Source of the DNA: Thiomicrorhabdus marina
GTDB taxonomy: Bacteria; Pseudomonadota; Gammaproteobacteria; Thiomicrospirales; Thiomicrospiraceae
Direction: 5' to 3'
NCBI RefSeq assembly: GCF_017571465.1
Contig: NZ_JAGETV010000009.1
Coordinates: 23,425 to 87,424 of the forward strand
Length of the DNA: 64,000 nt
Shown: piece by piece, positions 63,946 to 64,000 of the stretch
Numbering within the stretch: position 1 is the first letter of the stretch
Layout of the letters: each line of letters opens with the position of its first letter
Translations under genes and position numbers: made by a program
Notes under the pieces: generated by a model
The model's database searches: none
What the model was told of the DNA's origin: nothing
The model's input: the letters and a program-made list of their open reading frames with translations, nothing else

Positions 63946-64000
63946 ATGGAACAGACTTTCGGATTACCTCGTTTAAATGAAGCCGCTCCGGCATTTAATG
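63946..64000 (+). CDS. Peroxiredoxin, first 18 codons (3' end outside window)
   Basis: The start ATG at 63946 has AAGGA seven bases upstream. The visible residues MEQTFGLPRLNEAAPAFN match the beginning of Prx6/AhpC-type peroxiredoxins (xFxLPxLNxxAPxF). The catalytic Cys lies beyond the window, so the subclass cannot be checked. Confidence 0.75.
   Translation, partial: MEQTFGLPRLNEAAPAFN

Overview
The window looks like chromosomal DNA of a gammaproteobacterium. Supporting signs are trxA-rho adjacency, a mutY-yggX pair, divergent rph and yicC, a fetAB iron exporter, a type-B L31 and many RND and TonB systems. Moderate GC and CTA-rich leucine codons in trxA, hemE and adk would fit a Thiomicrospira/Hydrogenovibrio/Thiomicrorhabdus-type sulfur oxidiser, but that genus-level guess is inference. 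I saw no rRNA, tRNA, CRISPR array, transposase or phage gene.

Layout. 1-3.4 kb: the end of a poly-HAMP chemoreceptor, a CbpA-type co-chaperone and a small orphan gene. 3.4-8.8 kb (minus): a tight run fetA-fetB-(hydrolase/TlpA fusion)-(small His-rich membrane protein)-(ZnuD-like TonB receptor), which looks like one metal-homeostasis operon. 9-29.6 kb: mostly housekeeping genes (uvrD, trxA, rho, rpmE2, hemE, yggX, mutY, trmB, hemW, rdgB, rph, yicC, mrcA, adk) with a few unknown small genes and a nuclease-fold protein lacking its active site. 29.7-37.7 kb (minus): a PhoP/PhoQ-like two-component system, then an outer-membrane factor, adaptor, heavy-metal RND pump and DUF3240 protein. 37.8-42 kb (minus): a TetR-led operon with a cytochrome c'-like protein and a DevBCA-type ABC exporter. 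42.3-46.6 kb (plus): a second RND pump of the drug type. 46.6-49.3 kb: a PAS/GGDEF diguanylate cyclase.

49.6-63.3 kb is the most interesting part. It holds two TonB receptors, a periplasmic membrane-anchored CobN-like chelatase (HmuS type), an ExbB-like/DUF2149 pair (HmuU/HmuV type) and a PepSY reductase set with DUF3649 and DUF3325. Three promoters head these operons. Each has the same perfect 17-nt palindrome TGCGACAAATTGTCGCA abutting a -35 box of the form TTGTT(A/C), then exactly 17 nt and a -10 box, 76-86 bp before the start codon. I read this as one coordinated regulon for uptake and demetallation of heme, or another metallated tetrapyrrole, with a private ion-driven motor. The regulator is not in the window.

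Non-coding structure: a ~65-80 bp inverted-repeat element occurs three times (near 3.1, 35.6 and 63.7 kb), and one copy supplies the last codons and stop of a sensor kinase gene. A separate ~200-bp element occurs three times within 55.2-55.9 kb (two direct, one inverted), each copy ending in a hairpin. At the right edge are a 50-residue secreted peptide gene, not obvious because of its size, and the first codons of a peroxiredoxin.
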